Source: Malus domestica
Lineage: Eukaryota > Streptophyta > Magnoliopsida > Rosales > Rosaceae
DNA length: 64,000 bases
NCBI RefSeq assembly: GCF_042453785.1
Contig: NC_091661.1
Coordinates: forward strand, 29,937,501-30,001,500
Direction: 5' to 3'
Shown: positions 9,107 through 20,723 of the stretch, in pieces
How positions within the stretch are numbered: the first letter of the stretch is position 1
Layout of the letters: the number at the start of each line of letters is the position of its first letter
Notes under the pieces: model-generated
Database searches by the model: none
The model's input: the letters and a program-made list of their open reading frames with translations, nothing else
Told to the model about the DNA's origin: nothing
Made by a program: the position numbers and the translations under genes

Positions 9107-12100
9107 GTGGATCGAGAAGATGGCACCCAAGCAGACAGGATAGGATGGAAACCCGAAGAGGACGCCGAAGACATCATTCTTGATCCCCAGCAGCCGGAAA
9201 AGACGACTAAAATTGGCTCACGACTAAGCCCAGACGAGAAGGAAGAACTCACAATTTTCCTTAGGAAAAACCGAGATATCTTCGCATGGTCACCATCCGA
9301 CATGCCCGGTATTGATCCCAAAGTGGCCTGCCACAAGCTGCACGTCGATCCAACTGCCAAACCGGTAATTCAAAAAAGAAGACATTTCGCTCCCGAACGA
9401 GTAGCGATCATCGAGGCAGAAATCGACAAACTATTGGAGGCCGGTTTCATAGAAGAGGTAGCACACTCGGCATGGCTTGCTAATGTCGTACTAGTCATGA
9501 AGAAAGAGAAGGGCAAATGGAGGGTTTGCGTAGACTACACTGACCTCAACAAAGCATGCCCAAAAGACCATTATCCTGTCCCCCGGATTGATCTATTAGT
9601 AGATTCAACTTCTGGAAACCAGTTACTTAGTTTCTTAAACGCATACTCCGGCTACAACCAAATAGCCATGCATGAGCCCGACAAGGAGAAAACTGCGTTC
9701 GTGATAGAGCGAGGCACTTACTGCTACAAGGTCATGCCTTTTGGCCTCAAGAACGCGGGAGCCACTTACCAAAGGTTAGTAAATATGATGTTCAAAAAGC
9801 AAATTGGGGTAACCATGGAGGTCTATGTCGACGATATCATGGTAAAGGGCAAGCAGCGATCAGATCACATTCGCAATTTAGCAGAAGCTTTCAATATCCT
9901 TAGAAGGTACAAGATGAAGCTCAACCCCACCAAGTGCACGTTTGGAGTATCTTCAGGTCGATTCCTAGGGTACTTAGTAACCCAACGAGGAATTGAGGCA
10001 CATCCCAAGCAAATCCAAGCAATCATAGAGATGAAATCTCCAACTACCTTGAAGGAGATCCAAAGCTTGACCGGACGAGCAGCCGCCCTCAATCGCTTCC
10101 TCTCACGATCCACCGATCGATGCAAACCCTTTTTCAAAGCTATCAAGAGGGCACAAAGAAACAAATGGGATGAAGAATGCGAAAAAGCTTTCCAAGACTT
10201 GAAGAGTTATCTCACATCACCTCCCTTACTATCCAAGCCGGAAGCAGCGGAGGATTTATATATTTATTTGGCAGTTTCCGAGGTAGCAGTGAGCTCTGCT
10301 CTCATACGAGAAGAGCTGGGGGCCCAACTGCCGGTATTCTACACTTCTAAAGCTCTTCTCGATGCAGAAACAAGATATCCGAAGATCGAAAAATTAATTT
10401 TGGCGTTAGTTGTTGCGGCTCGGAAGCTCAGACCCTACTTTCAAACTCATACAGTCATTGTTATGACTCAATATCCCTTACGATCAATATTACATGGTCC
10501 GGACGCTTCTCAACGAGTGATGAAATGGGCATTGGAACTTGGCCAATATGGTTTAGTTTTCCAACCTCGCACAGCGATAAAGGCCCAAGCCTTGGCGGAT
10601 TTCGTGGCAGAATTCACACCTAGCCTAGGCAACGCAACAGTGCGGCCCAACGACGCCCCAGAAGCAGCAGAGAGTACCTTAGCCACACTTACTCCATCCA
10701 ATAAAGATTTCTGGAACTTGCATGTCGACGGTGCATCCAACTATAAAGGCTCGGGAGCAGGTGTAGTTCTTGTTACTCCAGATGGCTCAATGCTCGAGCA
10801 GGCGATCACTCTAGGTTTCAAAGCATCCAATAACGAAGCAGAGTACGAGGCTCTACTAGCGGGCCTCCGAATGGCAAAAGACTTGGCGGTGAAGAAACTC
10901 GCAATTCATTCTGATTCCCAACTAATCACCAGCCAGGCTACTGGGGAATACACTGCAAAACACCCAAGGATGGCACAATACCTAGAGAAAGTACGCCAGC
11001 AGCTTGAAGCATTTCAGACTTACACTCTCACTCAAGTTCCGCGGGCAGACAATGCACATGCAGATGCACTAGCTGGTTTAGGCTCCGCCCTTGACCACCA
11101 ATTCAAACGCTCTATTCCGGTGGAATATCTAGACAAGCCAAGCATAGAGATGGAGTCGATAGCCGAAGTGTCACAGGTTAGTGTAACTCCCACTTGGCAA
11201 AGTTCAATTATAGACTACTTGGTCAACGACACATTACCCACAGAAAGATTGGAGTCAAGGAAGCTTCAAATTAAGTCGGCACGCTACTATATGTGGAATG
11301 GCATTCTCGTCCGAAGATCCTACACCGGACCACATCTCCGCTGCCTGGCACCTCCCGATGACTTGAAGGTTCTAAGCTCAATCCACGAAGGCGTTTGTGG
11401 GAATCACTCTGGAGGTCGATCCTTAGCCCAAAAGGCTCTTAACGCAGGCTATTACTGGCCTACCATGCACCAAGATGCTAAGGAGTTAGTACAAAAATGC
11501 GACCGTTGCCAACGCTACAAACCAGTACCAGCACTACCCGCCAGTGAGCTACACCCGCAAACGAGTCCTTGGCCATTCATGCAGTGGGCAATCGACCTGG
11601 TAGGGCCTATGCCGCCTGCTACGGGGGGCAGATGCATGATGATCGTGGCAACCGACTATTTCACCAAATGGGTAGAAGCAGAACCCATGACAACCACGAC
11701 TCAGACGGATATAGAGCGCTTTATATGGAGGAACATCATTTGCCGATTTGGCATCCCTCAGTCCATCGTCACTGACAACGGTCCTCAATTTGTGGGAAAA
11801 GATTTGGCAAAGTTCTTCCAAAAATACGGCATCAAACAACACATGTCCACACCAAGATATCCTCAAGGCAATGGGCAGGCTGAAGCATCCAACAAGACGA
11901 TTCTCGACTGCCTCAAGAAATCCCTCACCGACAAAAAGGGAAAATGGCCAGATGAGCTCCCAGGATGTTTATGGGCATATCGCACCACCAAAAGACGAGC
12001 AACCGGTGAAACTCCTTTCTCTTTGGCGTTTGGTTCGGAGGCAATCATACCTCCCAACATCATCGTGCCAAGCATCAACACTCTATTGCTAAACGTTGAG

Positions 12101-12430
12101 CGGAACAGTAAAGAAATGGCCACAGATTTAGATCTGGCAGAAGAAAGGCGCGAACAAACCATCACCCGCATCGCAGCCTACCAGCAGCAGCTCATTTCCA
12201 GCTACAACAAAAGGGCCAAGATCCGGCAGTTCCAACCTGGAGACCTAGTCCTAAGAAAAGCTTTCATCACTGCCCGCAGAGAAGGCTCGAAAAAAATGGA
12301 CCCCATCTGGGAAGGTCCTTACAAGATCAACAGAGTCGGCGGCAAAGGCAGTTATACTCTTGCTACCATGAATGATAAAGAGATCGAGAAGCAATGGAAC
12401 GCCTACAATTTGAGGAAATACCATGTGTGA
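9107..12430 (+). CDS. pol: Tat retrotransposon RT-RNase H-RNase H-integrase
   Basis: This open frame is in the same phase as gag-pro and follows it after stops at 8939-8941 (TGA) and 9092-9094 (TAG). Domains in order: reverse transcriptase about 9360-9900 with YVDD at about 9824-9835; the Gypsy RNase H about 10130-10530; a second, Tat-type RNase H starting LHVDGAS near 10718-11080; and integrase from about 11380, with an HHCC zinc finger (CDRCQRY near 11500) and a DDE core (TDYFTKW, VTDNGPQF, then QGNGQAE). There is no chromodomain; the protein ends RKYHV at 12428. It would copy the RNA and integrate the cDNA. The catalytic motifs look intact. How it is expressed past the two stops is unclear: readthrough, initiation at an internal ATG such as 9107, or no expression at all. 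Confidence 0.9.
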   Translation: MDREDGTQADRIGWKPEEDAEDIILDPQQPEKTTKIGSRLSPDEKEELTIFLRKNRDIFAWSPSDMPGIDPKVACHKLHVDPTAKPVIQKRRHFAPERVAIIEAEIDKLLEAGFIEEVAHSAWLANVVLVMKKEKGKWRVCVDYTDLNKACPKDHYPVPRIDLLVDSTSGNQLLSFLNAYSGYNQIAMHEPDKEKTAFVIERGTYCYKVMPFGLKNAGATYQRLVNMMFKKQIGVTMEVYVDDIMVKGKQRSDHIRNLAEAFNILRRYKMKLNPTKCTFGVSSGRFLGYLVTQRGIEAHPKQIQAIIEMKSPTTLKEIQSLTGRAAALNRFLSRSTDRCKPFFKAIKRAQRNKWDEECEKAFQDLKSYLTSPPLLSKPEAAEDLYIYLAVSEVAVSSALIREELGAQLPVFYTSKALLDAETRYPKIEKLILALVVAARKLRPYFQTHTVIVMTQYPLRSILHGPDASQRVMKWALELGQYGLVFQPRTAIKAQALADFVAEFTPSLGNATVRPNDAPEAAESTLATLTPSNKDFWNLHVDGASNYKGSGAGVVLVTPDGSMLEQAITLGFKASNNEAEYEALLAGLRMAKDLAVKKLAIHSDSQLITSQATGEYTAKHPRMAQYLEKVRQQLEAFQTYTLTQVPRADNAHADALAGLGSALDHQFKRSIPVEYLDKPSIEMESIAEVSQVSVTPTWQSSIIDYLVNDTLPTERLESRKLQIKSARYYMWNGILVRRSYTGPHLRCLAPPDDLKVLSSIHEGVCGNHSGGRSLAQKALNAGYYWPTMHQDAKELVQKCDRCQRYKPVPALPASELHPQTSPWPFMQWAIDLVGPMPPATGGRCMMIVATDYFTKWVEAEPMTTTTQTDIERFIWRNIICRFGIPQSIVTDNGPQFVGKDLAKFFQKYGIKQHMSTPRYPQGNGQAEASNKTILDCLKKSLTDKKGKWPDELPGCLWAYRTTKRRATGETPFSLAFGSEAIIPPNIIVPSINTLLLNVERNSKEMATDLDLAEERREQTITRIAAYQQQLISSYNKRAKIRQFQPGDLVLRKAFITARREGSKKMDPIWEGPYKINRVGGKGSYTLATMNDKEIEKQWNAYNLRKYHV

Positions 12431-13505
12431 CTTCACACTATATCAAGACCCGAAGACTCGAGCATCTCAACGGTCACCACCTCGTAAACCGAGGACTATC
12501 CAATCATCATGCAGTTTTTGCAACCAAGTTATTCGCTCATTTTATTTTTCAATAAAGAATTCAAAAGTAATTTGTAATTTGGCTTTAATATATGTCTACA
12601 ACAACTTATTTCTTTCTGCATTTCAAAAGAAAATTACACCCCCCAAGGGACCAACTGTGCTCTCCAAGGAGGGAGGATAAACTCAACACTCCGAATATCC
12701 AGACGTGGATGAGCTTGGCTGCCCTAGAATGACTAGGTGCATGATGGCTTGCGCCGGGATTCCTAGAAGTAGCCACAATGGTCTGTTTCAAGGCTTAGCT
12801 AGTTGAAGGATTATGGGTCTATCGGCTTAATCCGCAGGGAACCGGGCCCTAGATACGGAGGGGGCACATTATGCAGCACACCCAATGGGCGGCTGCCCTG
12901 GAAACCTAAAGCTGCTACCGAGTGCACTAAGGTAGCCTACGGATTTCCAGAAGACTGCCTACGGCTTGCCCTTCGAGCAGTAGAACCACGCTAGACTTAT
13001 GCAACCGCACATTATTGTGAAAGGTTAAACAAGTTAGCGTGCACACACGAAGATTTTATCCACTACCGACATGCTACGTAGTTGATAAGCTTCACCTCTG
13101 TCAAACGCAGAATAACTTATACCAAATCCTAAAGTGTTGTGATACTTGCTACACGGCCTACGGAATTGGAAAAATCCAAGGTTGAATAACCAAGTGGTTA
13201 CGCGGATTCGTCTGCTTCTGTAAGTAAGGCATCCGGCTGCCAACCCTATGGTTAATAACTTTGCAGAAGTTTCTACATCAACACCTACGGTTGCATAGGC
13301 TATGTGGGCCTGTCTACTTATAGAAAAGTAGCACGCCTGCCACTGGCTTATAAGGTCTAAAGGTTAAAAAAAAAAATGGGAAAAGCAAAAGAAGCGAGTT
13401 TATTAAATTTTATAGCAAAATTGATAAACAACAAGCAAATACCAAAAGAGTTCAAGCAAAAGCAACAAAGGAAAGAAAAGGAAACCCTAAAAGCTACCTA
13501 GAAGA
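12431..13505 (+). other. Retrotransposon spacer between pol and the antisense gene
   Basis: About 1.1 kb with no coding region recognised on either strand. Its right part (13360-13505) lies just beyond the stop of the antisense gene and would be that gene's 3' UTR. Confidence 0.6.
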
Positions 13506-15843
13506 CTACTCTTCGGTAGTTTGGACATCTCCCAACTGCTCGGTTGTTACACCTTCAGCAGCCTTGGTGTTCTCAGCAGCGGCATCCTCCGGACCTTTAC
13601 CCTCGACTGTTCCAGCCTGGGTATCAACTCCTCCAGCTATTTCACCGATAGAAGACTCAAAGGTAAAATCGAGCAAGTCTTCTGGGGAAATAGAGAAGGT
13701 CTCGAAGTCTTTACCGGAAAACTCAAAGTCAGACGGCCGCCCATAGAGATGATCTACATAGCCCAGCTTGTAGAAATCAGATTGGTTCTGAATAAGCGAA
13801 GCCTCGAAACCATTTTTCTCACTCTTCAACTGCTCATTCTCCTCAAACAGGCAAGCACGAACTCGCTGCAACTCCTCAATTTCTTTCTTAAGATTGTCGT
13901 TGGTCTTCAAAACACCTTGAAGTTCCGACACTTGAGGCTCAAGCCTGTCAGCAACCTCTTTGAAGTGGATCGCTTGGTTGTAAGTAGCAATCAATTCTTC
14001 ATCCTTTGCATAAGCAGCGGAGCGAAGTTCAGATATGGAGCGTTCAAGATCTCGAATCTGAGGTATGTAACGCTCGATTTCCTTCTCTGCACTTTCATTC
14101 TTTGTTTGGACCGCATCAAACCTAGTCTTCAAATCCATGATCTCCTGGTGAGCGGCCTCAAGCTGCTGAGAAGTGGGGTCAGAAGTATGAGATTCCTTCA
14201 AAGCAGCAAGCTCAGATTCCAATTTTTTGATTTTTTCAACCGAGGAATAAGCTTCGGCAGCCATAGTTCTTGCCATCTCTTTAGCAGCCTTGGTGTCCTC
14301 TTGGTCAAGGAACATAGACTCGGCTGCCAGAATTGTTGTTTTCTGCATCATGGCTAGCAGAGCAGTCTTCCTATACTCGGGTGTATGCTTTGCAAAAAGA
14401 CTCGGACCAACAATCTCTTTGACGCCATCAACAAACTGGGCGCATACATCCATGTCTTCAAGAAGATCTGGTTTCAAAAGAGCACAAATCTTAGCAGCCT
14501 CCTCAGAAACGGCCTTGGCGGATTCTTCAAGCCTGCCTGAGCGAGCAGCTTCATTCTTATCAGCAGACGAGATGGTTGCAGCAGCGGAAGAAGCAGTATT
14601 CGGCGCCACTTTAGCAGACAGGGGCACCTTATCACTCTTCATAGTAGCAAGTCTCTTCAAGGGTAAGTCAGGTTTAGTCCCGGACGGACGTTTTGGCACA
14701 AACTTCGGTACCAAAGGCACGGAAGAACTTTTACGCTGAGCAATTTTTTCAGCAATCGAGCTAGCAGCCTTCGAAGCAATAGGCGTTACTGGCACAAATG
14801 TAGCAGTTCGTTCTTTCTCGCCCTTAGAGGAAGTCAGGTCAATCACAATCTTGGGAGCAGCCGGAGAATCCCCACGAGCAGTCTTCATTTTCTTCTCAGC
14901 AGGTATCTCTTGAGCAGGCGGGGAATGTTTCTTTTTCCCACCTTCATTGGTAGTAGGCTCCACCACAGTGATAGGACGAGCCATCGCGTCTGCCTTGATC
15001 CGTTTTATTTCTTCTTCTGGGGGTAGTCCACCTTTTTCCCTACGAAGAGGACTAAGCAGCCAACGCCACTCACGATACTCGGAAGGAATACCCAGAGCGA
15101 CATGCACTTTTTTCATATCTGGAGAAACCCTAGGAGTTGAGCCAAATTCCGAATCTACAAAAAAAAAGAAAAAAAAAACAGAAGACAATCAGAAAATTGA
15201 AGAATGATTTGGCACTAAAGCAAAGCAGCCGAAAAGACTAAGCAGTCTGCTTACCAGATATGAAGACCGTTGATACACGCAGCTCGGGAGAAGAATCAGA
15301 TTCCCATTCTCCACTTATCTCCAAAGTCTCTTTGGCCCAATCATGATCTCCTTTACTCGAATTATCAAAAAGCTTATGACGGATTCGCAGTTGTCCAACT
15401 CCATCAATACGACCTATGTCAAAGAAATACCAAAATTCGTTGGTGGTTAGTCCCAAGTCAAAGAATTGGTTCAAATTGTGGAACCCCACCATCACTCGGA
15501 CCGCATTCGGGGAACATTGGGCAGGCGCACATTTCATAGAGCAAAGCACTTCTTGGAAGAAACGCGGTATAGGGAAAGTAAACCCTAACACAAAATAGTA
15601 AGGATGGAACTTGATAGTTCTCCGAGTTCCACTGCATGGTTCTCGGCTGCTACCATCTTTAACTCGTCTCACACGCACTCCCGACGGAATGGCATGCCAA
15701 TACGTTTCAAGAAAATCTCTAAACAAATTGTCGGAGCTAATCTTGATGTGAGCAGCTTTGAAGTAGCCAATCTTGCTCAAAGACCCGCCTTGACGGTACA
15801 GCGGGGGCACACCATCATCATTCTTACGGCTCGAGGAAGACAT
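13506..15843 (-). CDS. Antisense two-exon gene inside the Tat element (putative gypsy-type transposon domain plus coiled coil)
   Basis: On the minus strand exon 1 runs 15843-15255 (ATG, MSSSSRKNDDG) and exon 2 runs 15154-13506. The intron (15254-15155, 100 bp) has donor GTAAGC and an excellent pyrimidine tract ending TTTGTAG. Phase 1 joins Gly/Asp at the border, giving 745 residues. Exon 1 contains YYFVLGF, CAPAQCSPNAV and NEFWYFFDIG, which I recognise as the plant 'putative gypsy type transposon' domain (PF04195-like). Exon 2 is Ala/Lys/Ser-rich and then a long coiled coil (about residues 440-640) with an acidic tail. Additional antisense ORFs downstream of pol are known in Tat-lineage elements; their function is not established. 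It would need its own minus-strand promoter. The exon model is inferred from splice sites and was not checked against RNA. Confidence 0.75.
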
Positions 15844-15889
15844 GCTTGAAAATTCTACAAAAGTACAAGGAAGATTTGTTAGAGAGTTG

Positions 15890-15928
15890 TTAAAAAAAAA
15901 AAAAAAAAAGAAAAGAAACAGCTCTCGG

Positions 15929-15959
<31 letters not shown>

Positions 15960-15973
15960 GAAACAGCTCTCGG

Positions 15974-16014
<41 letters not shown>
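15890..16014 (-). repeat. Poly-A tracts with a repeated gaaacagctctcggcagc unit
   Basis: Three A-rich runs, the last of about 37 bases, are separated by two copies of gaaacagctctcggcagc (about 15916 and 15960). On the minus strand they are T tracts in the 5' leader of the antisense gene. Homopolymer lengths here are prone to sequencing error. Confidence 0.8.
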
Positions 16015-16542
16015 AAGAATTAGGCTTAAAGCCGCAGGACCAGCAAACCTGCCAGGCCCCACGGCCTGGCTTGCTTCAACGCCCAGCAAGAAAAAAATAT
16101 ATATATTTTCATGGCATTACCATGCCATGGTTCACCAGATCAACCTATAACAAGTCTCTGATTCCCATCAGGCCAAGAATCAAGATCCAAAGATTCCAGA
16201 AAATCAAGAAGACAAGAAAAATAATTTTTTCTTACTTGGAAGCAACGAAGAGCGATCCTTTACACGGGCAAGACGTAGAAGATTGCTAGAGGAGGGGGAA
16301 CAAATATCCTCTAAGCTCTCTTTTTCTCTTGTAAGGATGAATAAGTTTCACTCTAAAAGTTGATTTAACAATCCACTTAAGGTGGACTTAAATAAGCTTT
16401 GGGGAAATTTATTTCCTTTTCCTAGAAGGATTTAATTTCCTATTGAAAGAAAGAATCAACAACAAAATAGGAAACAGTTCAGAATTTCCTAAAGCAAGAA
16501 AATCTCTACACCTATTGCCCTTTTCTGCAAACAGCTCAACAG

Positions 16543-16553
16543 GTGTGGGGGCA
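16543..16553 (+). promoter_or_regulatory. Polypurine tract candidate
   Basis: GTGTGGGGGCA lies just before the right LTR, where plus-strand DNA synthesis of an LTR element starts. It is short and imperfect. Confidence 0.5.
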
Positions 16554-16555
16554 TT

Positions 16556-17480
16556 TGTGGAGCCAAAAATATTCACTAGGCGACACGTGGATTTGTGAAC
16601 GAAAGAGGACAAAAATACCCTTGAGGTATATCGGGATTCCTACGCGCAAGTAGTGGGTAATCATCCTCAACCAATTCAAAAATGCTCCAGAAGAGGTAAC
16701 TAATTCCAAATTATCTTATTTTAGGTAATTATTTCCAAAACTTAATTTCCCTAATATATTATTTAGTTAATTAATTATCTAAATAATATATTCTTCCCAT
16801 ATCTCCTAAAATCATCCCTTAATTACCAATTTGAAACATCCACTCAAACCTAAAAAATGGGATAGGGCCGGCTACCCCATTCAAAGTCTATTCCATCACC
16901 TTTTTTTCTACCTTTTCCACCTTTCCTTCCCTTTTAAATTAGCCAATCAATACCATAAATAATAAAATATCTCCTTTCATATTTAATTAGCCAATTAATT
17001 GGCTAATTAAACCTAAAATTAAACCTAAAAATCCCATAGTAACCGGCCACATTCCCTCCCATCTTTTCCCTACCTTTTTTTTTATTTTCCTCCACTTTAT
17101 TACTCAAATAAAGCTAATCATTTAAGACCCCATTCATTTCTATTTTATTAGCCAATAAAGGGGCTAATAAAAAACCACAAATTGACTAAGAAAAGGGAAG
17201 GGTGTGGCCGGCCCTTCCTTGGTGAAAAATGGGGAAGCCTAATCCTATAAATAGGCTCCTATTCTCACCAAAAATTCATTCCAAACCTCTTGCAAAAATT
17301 CCAAAACACTCTAAACACTATTTCTCTCTAAATTTCTAACTTTGGCATCGGAGGTTCTTCGGCCAAAGCCCCCCCCCATTCATCGTGGGCGCGTGAGGCT
17401 TTTGGCCTTAACCTAAGGTGCTAGTTGTTTTGTAGGTGCAAAATCGTCCAAGATCGAAGAGGAGAAAATTTGCATCCACA
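16556..17480 (+). repeat. Right LTR of Tat element
   Basis: 925 bp, identical by eye to the left LTR except for one extra C near 17370-17378. It is followed by target duplication acaac (17481-17485). Confidence 0.95.
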
Positions 17481-17485
17481 ACAAC

Positions 17486-17879
17486 GAGCAGGAGCAGCAG
17501 GGCGACGATGAGATATCCCGGTCGACGGCGAGATCGGGTGGTGACGAAAGACCTCCATGAGGAGCAGAGGGATTAGAGAGAGAGATATGCAGTGGTGATG
17601 GGGAAAGGGCGGCGTTGATCTGGGAAAAGAGAAGGAAGGGGAGGTGAAGAGAGTGAAGAAGAGGGAGAAATGGGTCGGGGATTTATGGGTTTCTGTTTTT
17701 CTGTTTTTTGTTTTTCAAATAGAATTGGGGGTTTCAGGAAGGTGAGGGGTGGGGTGGGGGATTGTAGTGGAGGTGGAGGTGGAGGTGGGCGTGGGTAGGT
17801 TAGGGGGCTGCAGGGATGGATGGGTTTCAAGGTTTTTTTTTATTTTTTTTATAATAATTTAGAAGATTCAGATTTTTTT
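17486..17879 (-). other. MULE interior, right part
   Basis: On the minus strand this reads as Pro/Ser-rich low-complexity sequence, with no known gene recognised. The right inverted repeat follows to 18100. Confidence 0.5.
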
Positions 17880-18109
17880 TAAATTAAAAAAAAAAATTTA
17901 CCACGTGGCACACATTTGGCAGCCACGTGGCACAAATGTGGCAGCTACGTCAGCACTTAACGGATCAATGGACGGAAAATCTAACGGATGTATTATTTTG
18001 AAATAAAATGGTACATGATGTATGAAAATGAAATGTTTTAAAGACGTTGTATGGGATTGTAATAGATCTCAAACCTGAGAGGCTACTATGTAATTTACCC
18101 TAATTTTTA

Positions 18110-19760
18110 TTACGTGTGAAAAATTTATACTAATTTTTCGGCGCATGCTGAACCGTTAAATCTATTAGCGTATGATTATGTAATTTGGAAAATTTGGATT
18201 TTTAGTTTACTAGTGTGATTCAAGACAGATTTTATAACTTCAATATTTAGTAAGTGATTTGAGTGAGCTGTATTTGCTAGTTTTTAGCTTATAACTAATA
18301 CAACTTTCAAATCTTGGAAGACATCTTCTTTATTTAGAGATTGCCCAAGAGCAAGGAGCATTTGAGAATCGATGGGAATGACTACACTACACAGGTACAA
18401 CTCTCCTTTAATCTTGGCGTCACAGCTTTACTGATGGCTATTTCGAAATCCAAGTTACTGTATTTTGAACAAATTCGGTGGAGTAGTGTTTTTGTTTTTA
18501 CCTTCGAATGTATGGAAATAGAAGAATAAACAACTCTTTGAAGACAACTTCTTTTCGACAAAGGTGTTCAGTTACCATTTTCGTTCACTGCTTAATTTGT
18601 TATACTATGCTTCGTCCCCAAAATTCGTCATCTGAAGTAATCTCAAGTTTTCAACTTCATGATTGGATTTGATGGTGGGGCGTTGAGATGCAGTGAATAT
18701 GTGACATTAAAGTTGGGGATGCAAGCCATACGGTTGGTCAGATACAGATATGCTAATAGTATTAGCAACCAAATTTTTGCTGCAACAGTTCCATTTTTTC
18801 AGATGGAAAGTCTGACTAGCGTATTTATAATTTGATCTTTTGTAGGGTGGTGGTTCCGGCACCCAACAAATTGTGATCGAAGGCTCCTTATGTGATGATT
18901 ATTACAAGATTCGGGAATATCTCTACTCACTATTTTATTTGCTTTAAGTAGAGATACATAATATCTAACGCCTTTGGGTGAACCATCATTTGATGCGGTG
19001 TTAATTTCCAGTGATTTTAGGGTACACAGTAAAGTTTAATTTAAATATAAGACTTATTTTCCGTTGAAGTTGTCATTTTGTTCATGCAAGATGGAAATCT
19101 TTTTCAGGAATCAGGAAACAAAGCATGTTTGAAGGGTTAGACACCCAATTGTCATGTTGTCCTCTTATACCAAGTCCCACACGGGTTAAATTCAAATAGC
19201 ACCAAGACATTAATGCGGATGAAGCTTTTAACGGAAAAGATTTTTTTTTTTTTTAAATGAGGATTAGTTGTGGGGCCCATATCATATCAAAGTTTAACGA
19301 TCCGAATAGTTTATTTTTCAAGTTACACCTCTTAGATCATCTTTGCAAAATATTAGTTAAATCGAAAATATTTTGATATCTAATTGAGTTCAAATAAATT
19401 GACGAACCCTTTTGTCTATAAGAAACAATGAAATTTCAATGAGATAATTAAATAGGCAAGTGGTTTCGGATTGAATTGAATTTTGCAAGGATGATGTATG
19501 AATCGAGACTTACAAAATAGACGGCACGAATCGTTAAATTTCAATGTAGAGTGGATCCCACAACTAATCCTTATTTCTTAAAAAAAAAAACGATGATACA
19601 TCCCTTAAATGGCATGTACCTACGAAAACAAAACATAACAAACAAATTACAGTTAGACATTTCAACTTTTTCACATGACAATATGCAGTTGAGTTTGGAT
19701 AATGCCGCAAAACTGGCAAGTAAATTACACAATGCCATGCATTTTAGCTTCTTAACGAAG
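18110..19760 (+). repeat. Downstream flank of P450 copy 2 (duplication-unit sequence)
   Basis: This continues the copy 2 flank interrupted by the MULE. About 18170-18960 matches the flank of copy 1, including decayed exon-like pieces (about 18680-18945). About 18980-19110 and 19600-19730 also match sequence upstream of copy 4 (about 32280-32540). No intact gene is visible. Confidence 0.65.
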
Positions 19761-20723
19761 GGTAATGTTAGAGAGACTAAATTGGAAAACAAAATTTGCA
19801 AACTAAGGGGGGTGTAGTCATAATAGGATTTGATAGGATTTTAATAGACTTTAAAATCAAGGTGTAGTCAATTACAATTTTAAAAGATTTAGAAATCATG
19901 GTGTAGTCAAAGTAAGATTTAAGAGGATTTTAAAGAATACATCCATATCCAATGGTAGTCAATTAAGATTTTAAAGAATACATATAAATCCAGAGTTAGT
20001 GAGAATGCAAAAAATTTGATAGGATTTGAATGGGAGGGGATTTTGATGGATTTAAAGGTGGATCGTATATATACCAAATGCTATCAAGAATCCTACCATC
20101 CCCCATCTGATTTCTTTTCACGTCGGCAAACAGAAAAGAACCTCCCAACCCCTTCATCTTCATCTATACCTTCCTCTTCGGAACACATCTCATCGTCCTC
20201 TTCGACTTCGAATTCATCGTCTTCATTCTCATCTATCATGGATTTTTTTTTTTCTTTCAAATTCTACTTGTAAACAACTATTGGGTTCTGGCAAGTTCTC
20301 TATTTTCTCAGAAAAGGAATAGTATTCCTCCATTTTTTGCCCTACCTGAGATCCGATGGTTCAATATTTTTTTAACATATCGCTGGAATCAGTTTTTTTC
20401 TCCCATGTTCTCCTCGCACGAAACCGATTTTCAATGGAAAATTGCCTCAAATCGCCAAAATTATCTCCATTACCCCAAACCCACATAACTTGCAGAAGCT
20501 CAATGAGTTCGGCGCTGGGGAAGTGGAGCTTGCCGAAAATTAATGAAATGTGGTTTCTAATGTTATGCTTGGTAGGTACTTGAAGGGCAGGAAGCTAGAG
20601 TGTGCATTGAAGTTTTGGAAAATGATGAGCATGGGATTGAAAATGAATGGAACTACCATGGTGAATATTTTTGCTACTTGCAGCTTGTGGTCAGTCTGGT
20701 AGACTGAGAAGGAAGGTTAGACA

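Larger units (their letters stand above)
4971..17480 (+). mobile_element. LTR retrotransposon, Ty3/Gypsy Tat lineage, complete structure
   Basis: Two LTRs (4971-5894 and 16556-17480), each starting TG and ending CA, flank a primer-binding region, gag-pro, RT-RNase H-RNase H-integrase, an antisense gene and a purine-rich tract. The target duplication is acaac at 4966-4970 and 17481-17485. Compared line by line, the LTRs differ only in the length of one C run (8 versus 9), so the insertion is very recent. The second RNase H domain (LHVDGASNYKGSG) and the lack of a chromodomain fit the Tat lineage. It sits inside the MULE interior and so is younger than the MULE. Two in-frame stops in the polyprotein suggest it may rely on another element's proteins. 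Confidence 0.95.
4380..18100. mobile_element. MULE (Mutator-like), non-autonomous, split by an LTR retrotransposon
   Basis: The termini are inverted: GGGTAAATTACATAGTAG at 4380 and its complement ending at 18100. The terminal inverted repeats run about 200-230 bp at roughly 85 percent identity by eye. The flanks carry an exact 9-bp direct repeat, taattttta, at 4371-4379 and 18101-18109, the duplication length typical of the Mutator superfamily. Without the 12.5-kb retrotransposon the element is about 1.2 kb. Its interior (4640-4970 and 17486-17860) is C/G-rich and proline-codon-like, with no recognisable transposase. It may hold captured sequence (Pack-MULE style), but no parent gene was recognised. 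Confidence 0.85.

Noticed and set aside
13521-14357. Plus-strand open frame inside the retrotransposon
   Set aside because: Opposite-strand shadow of antisense exon 2, which has the better domain content and splicing.
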